This document shows positions 63,634 to 64,000 of a stretch of 64,000 bases of DNA, piece after piece (position 1 is the stretch's first letter; every line of letters begins with the position of its first letter). The stretch comes from Chitinilyticum piscinae. GTDB lineage: Bacteria; Pseudomonadota; Gammaproteobacteria; Burkholderiales; Chitinibacteraceae. Made by a program: the position numbers and the translations under genes. Location: the NCBI RefSeq assembly GCF_015223195.1, contig NZ_JADFUA010000005.1, positions 124,001 through 188,000 on the forward strand. Reading direction: 5' to 3'. The notes under the pieces were generated by a model that made no database searches, was not told where the DNA came from, and saw only the letters and a list, made by a program, of their open reading frames with translations.

Positions 63634-64000
63634 ACACCGTACGGCATCTCCGACAGCAGGGCCTCTCGCTGATCGAGGTCATGCTCTCGGTCGCTATCCT
63701 CGGCATCGGCTTACTGGGACTGGCCGGACTGCAAACCCGCGCTGTCATGATGAACCAAAGCGCCTACTACCGCAGCATCGCCTCCGATCTGGCCGCCAAT
63801 CTGGCCGACCGGATCCGCGCCAGCCGCACGCCCTTTCTGGCAAGCAGCGATGCCGATACCCAGCCCCCGCTGCCGCCCGACTTTGCCCGCTGCAGCCGCG
63901 CCAACCCGGCAGATACCAATCTCACCTGCACCGCACAGGAGGCCGGGCACGAGAGCTATCTGGTCAGCAATGAAATGAACGAGTGGTTCGGGCAAGTGCA
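63630..64000 (+). CDS. pilV: Type IV pilus minor pilin PilV (partial, right edge)
   Basis: Starts ATG 63630, overlapping the preceding stop by four bases. Leader MNTVRHLRQQG before LSLIEVMLSVAILGIGLLGLAGLQTRAV, the PilV type N-terminus, with SDLAANLADRIRASR after it. It runs off the window after about 123 residues. Confidence 0.86.
   Translation, partial: MNTVRHLRQQGLSLIEVMLSVAILGIGLLGLAGLQTRAVMMNQSAYYRSIASDLAANLADRIRASRTPFLASSDADTQPPLPPDFARCSRANPADTNLTCTAQEAGHESYLVSNEMNEWFGQV

Overview
The window looks like a chromosomal segment of a Gram-negative betaproteobacterium, most likely of the order Neisseriales (Chromobacteriaceae or Chitinibacteraceae type). The reasons are the moderately high GC content, a cbb3 oxidase set with CcoG/CcoH/CcoI/CcoS, the succinylase lysine genes dapC-dapD, type IV pilus genes, a secreted protein with two chitin-binding modules, and the general look of the products. 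There is no rRNA operon, CRISPR array or prophage. Species assignment is inference.

Layout. 1-2000: 3' part of clpP, then tig and a tRNA-Leu, all on the minus strand. 2.1-7.6 kb: glnB, a D-2-hydroxyacid dehydrogenase, nudB, the csdA-csdE sulfur-transfer pair, an orphan solute-binding protein and an HDOD protein. 7.7-15.9 kb: cytochrome cbb3 locus in the order ccoI-ccoS-[FNR box]-ccoN-ccoO-ccoQ-ccoP-ccoG-ccoH, with a MITE-like element touching the last stop codon. 16-18.8 kb: msrA, dapC, dapD. 18.86-18.98 kb: a probable unannotated small RNA on the minus strand. 19.1-24.6 kb: a cluster of a hypothetical, a 2Fe-2S thioredoxin-like ferredoxin, a hydrolase and a CbiM-like permease, then an orphan histidine kinase and rlmM. 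24.8-33.3 kb: argD, a solute-binding protein, a CNNM/CBS protein, a CDF metal transporter, a pseudouridine synthase, an HDOD protein, a ferric-reductase-like protein and a GNAT. 33.4-40.8 kb: mostly envelope and hypothetical genes, including a chitin-binding protein and an apparent MliC-YbaY fusion. 40.8-46.3 kb: repeat-rich accessory stretch holding an AT-rich DUF2971-type gene, nrdB, a lipoprotein and an adenine/adenosine deaminase. 46.3-53.1 kb: nrdA with NrdR boxes, suhB, trmJ, a membrane protein, an AhpD-like protein and dcd. 53.2-59.5 kb: a peroxiredoxin, phoH-type ATPase, mdfA and a large chemoreceptor. 59.9-64 kb: pilY1, a fimT/gspH pseudopilin and the start of pilV.

Two signals stand out that ordinary gene annotation would miss. 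First, thirteen intergenic elements of 61 bp are bounded by two copies of an ATACCCAT-like octamer whose starts are always exactly 53 bp apart, often with an internal hairpin and often starting or ending on a stop codon of a neighbouring gene. Second, the dapD downstream gap carries, on the opposite strand, a TTGACA promoter, an 11-bp hairpin that presents a CUCCUUU anti-Shine-Dalgarno loop, and a strong intrinsic terminator. Together these read as a trans-acting small RNA of about 90 nt.

Functional links: the cbb3 genes plus the FNR box form a low-oxygen respiration locus; nrdA, nrdB and dcd supply deoxynucleotides, with nrdA under NrdR; csdA-csdE handle sulfur transfer; pilY1-fimT-pilV form a pilus biogenesis operon.
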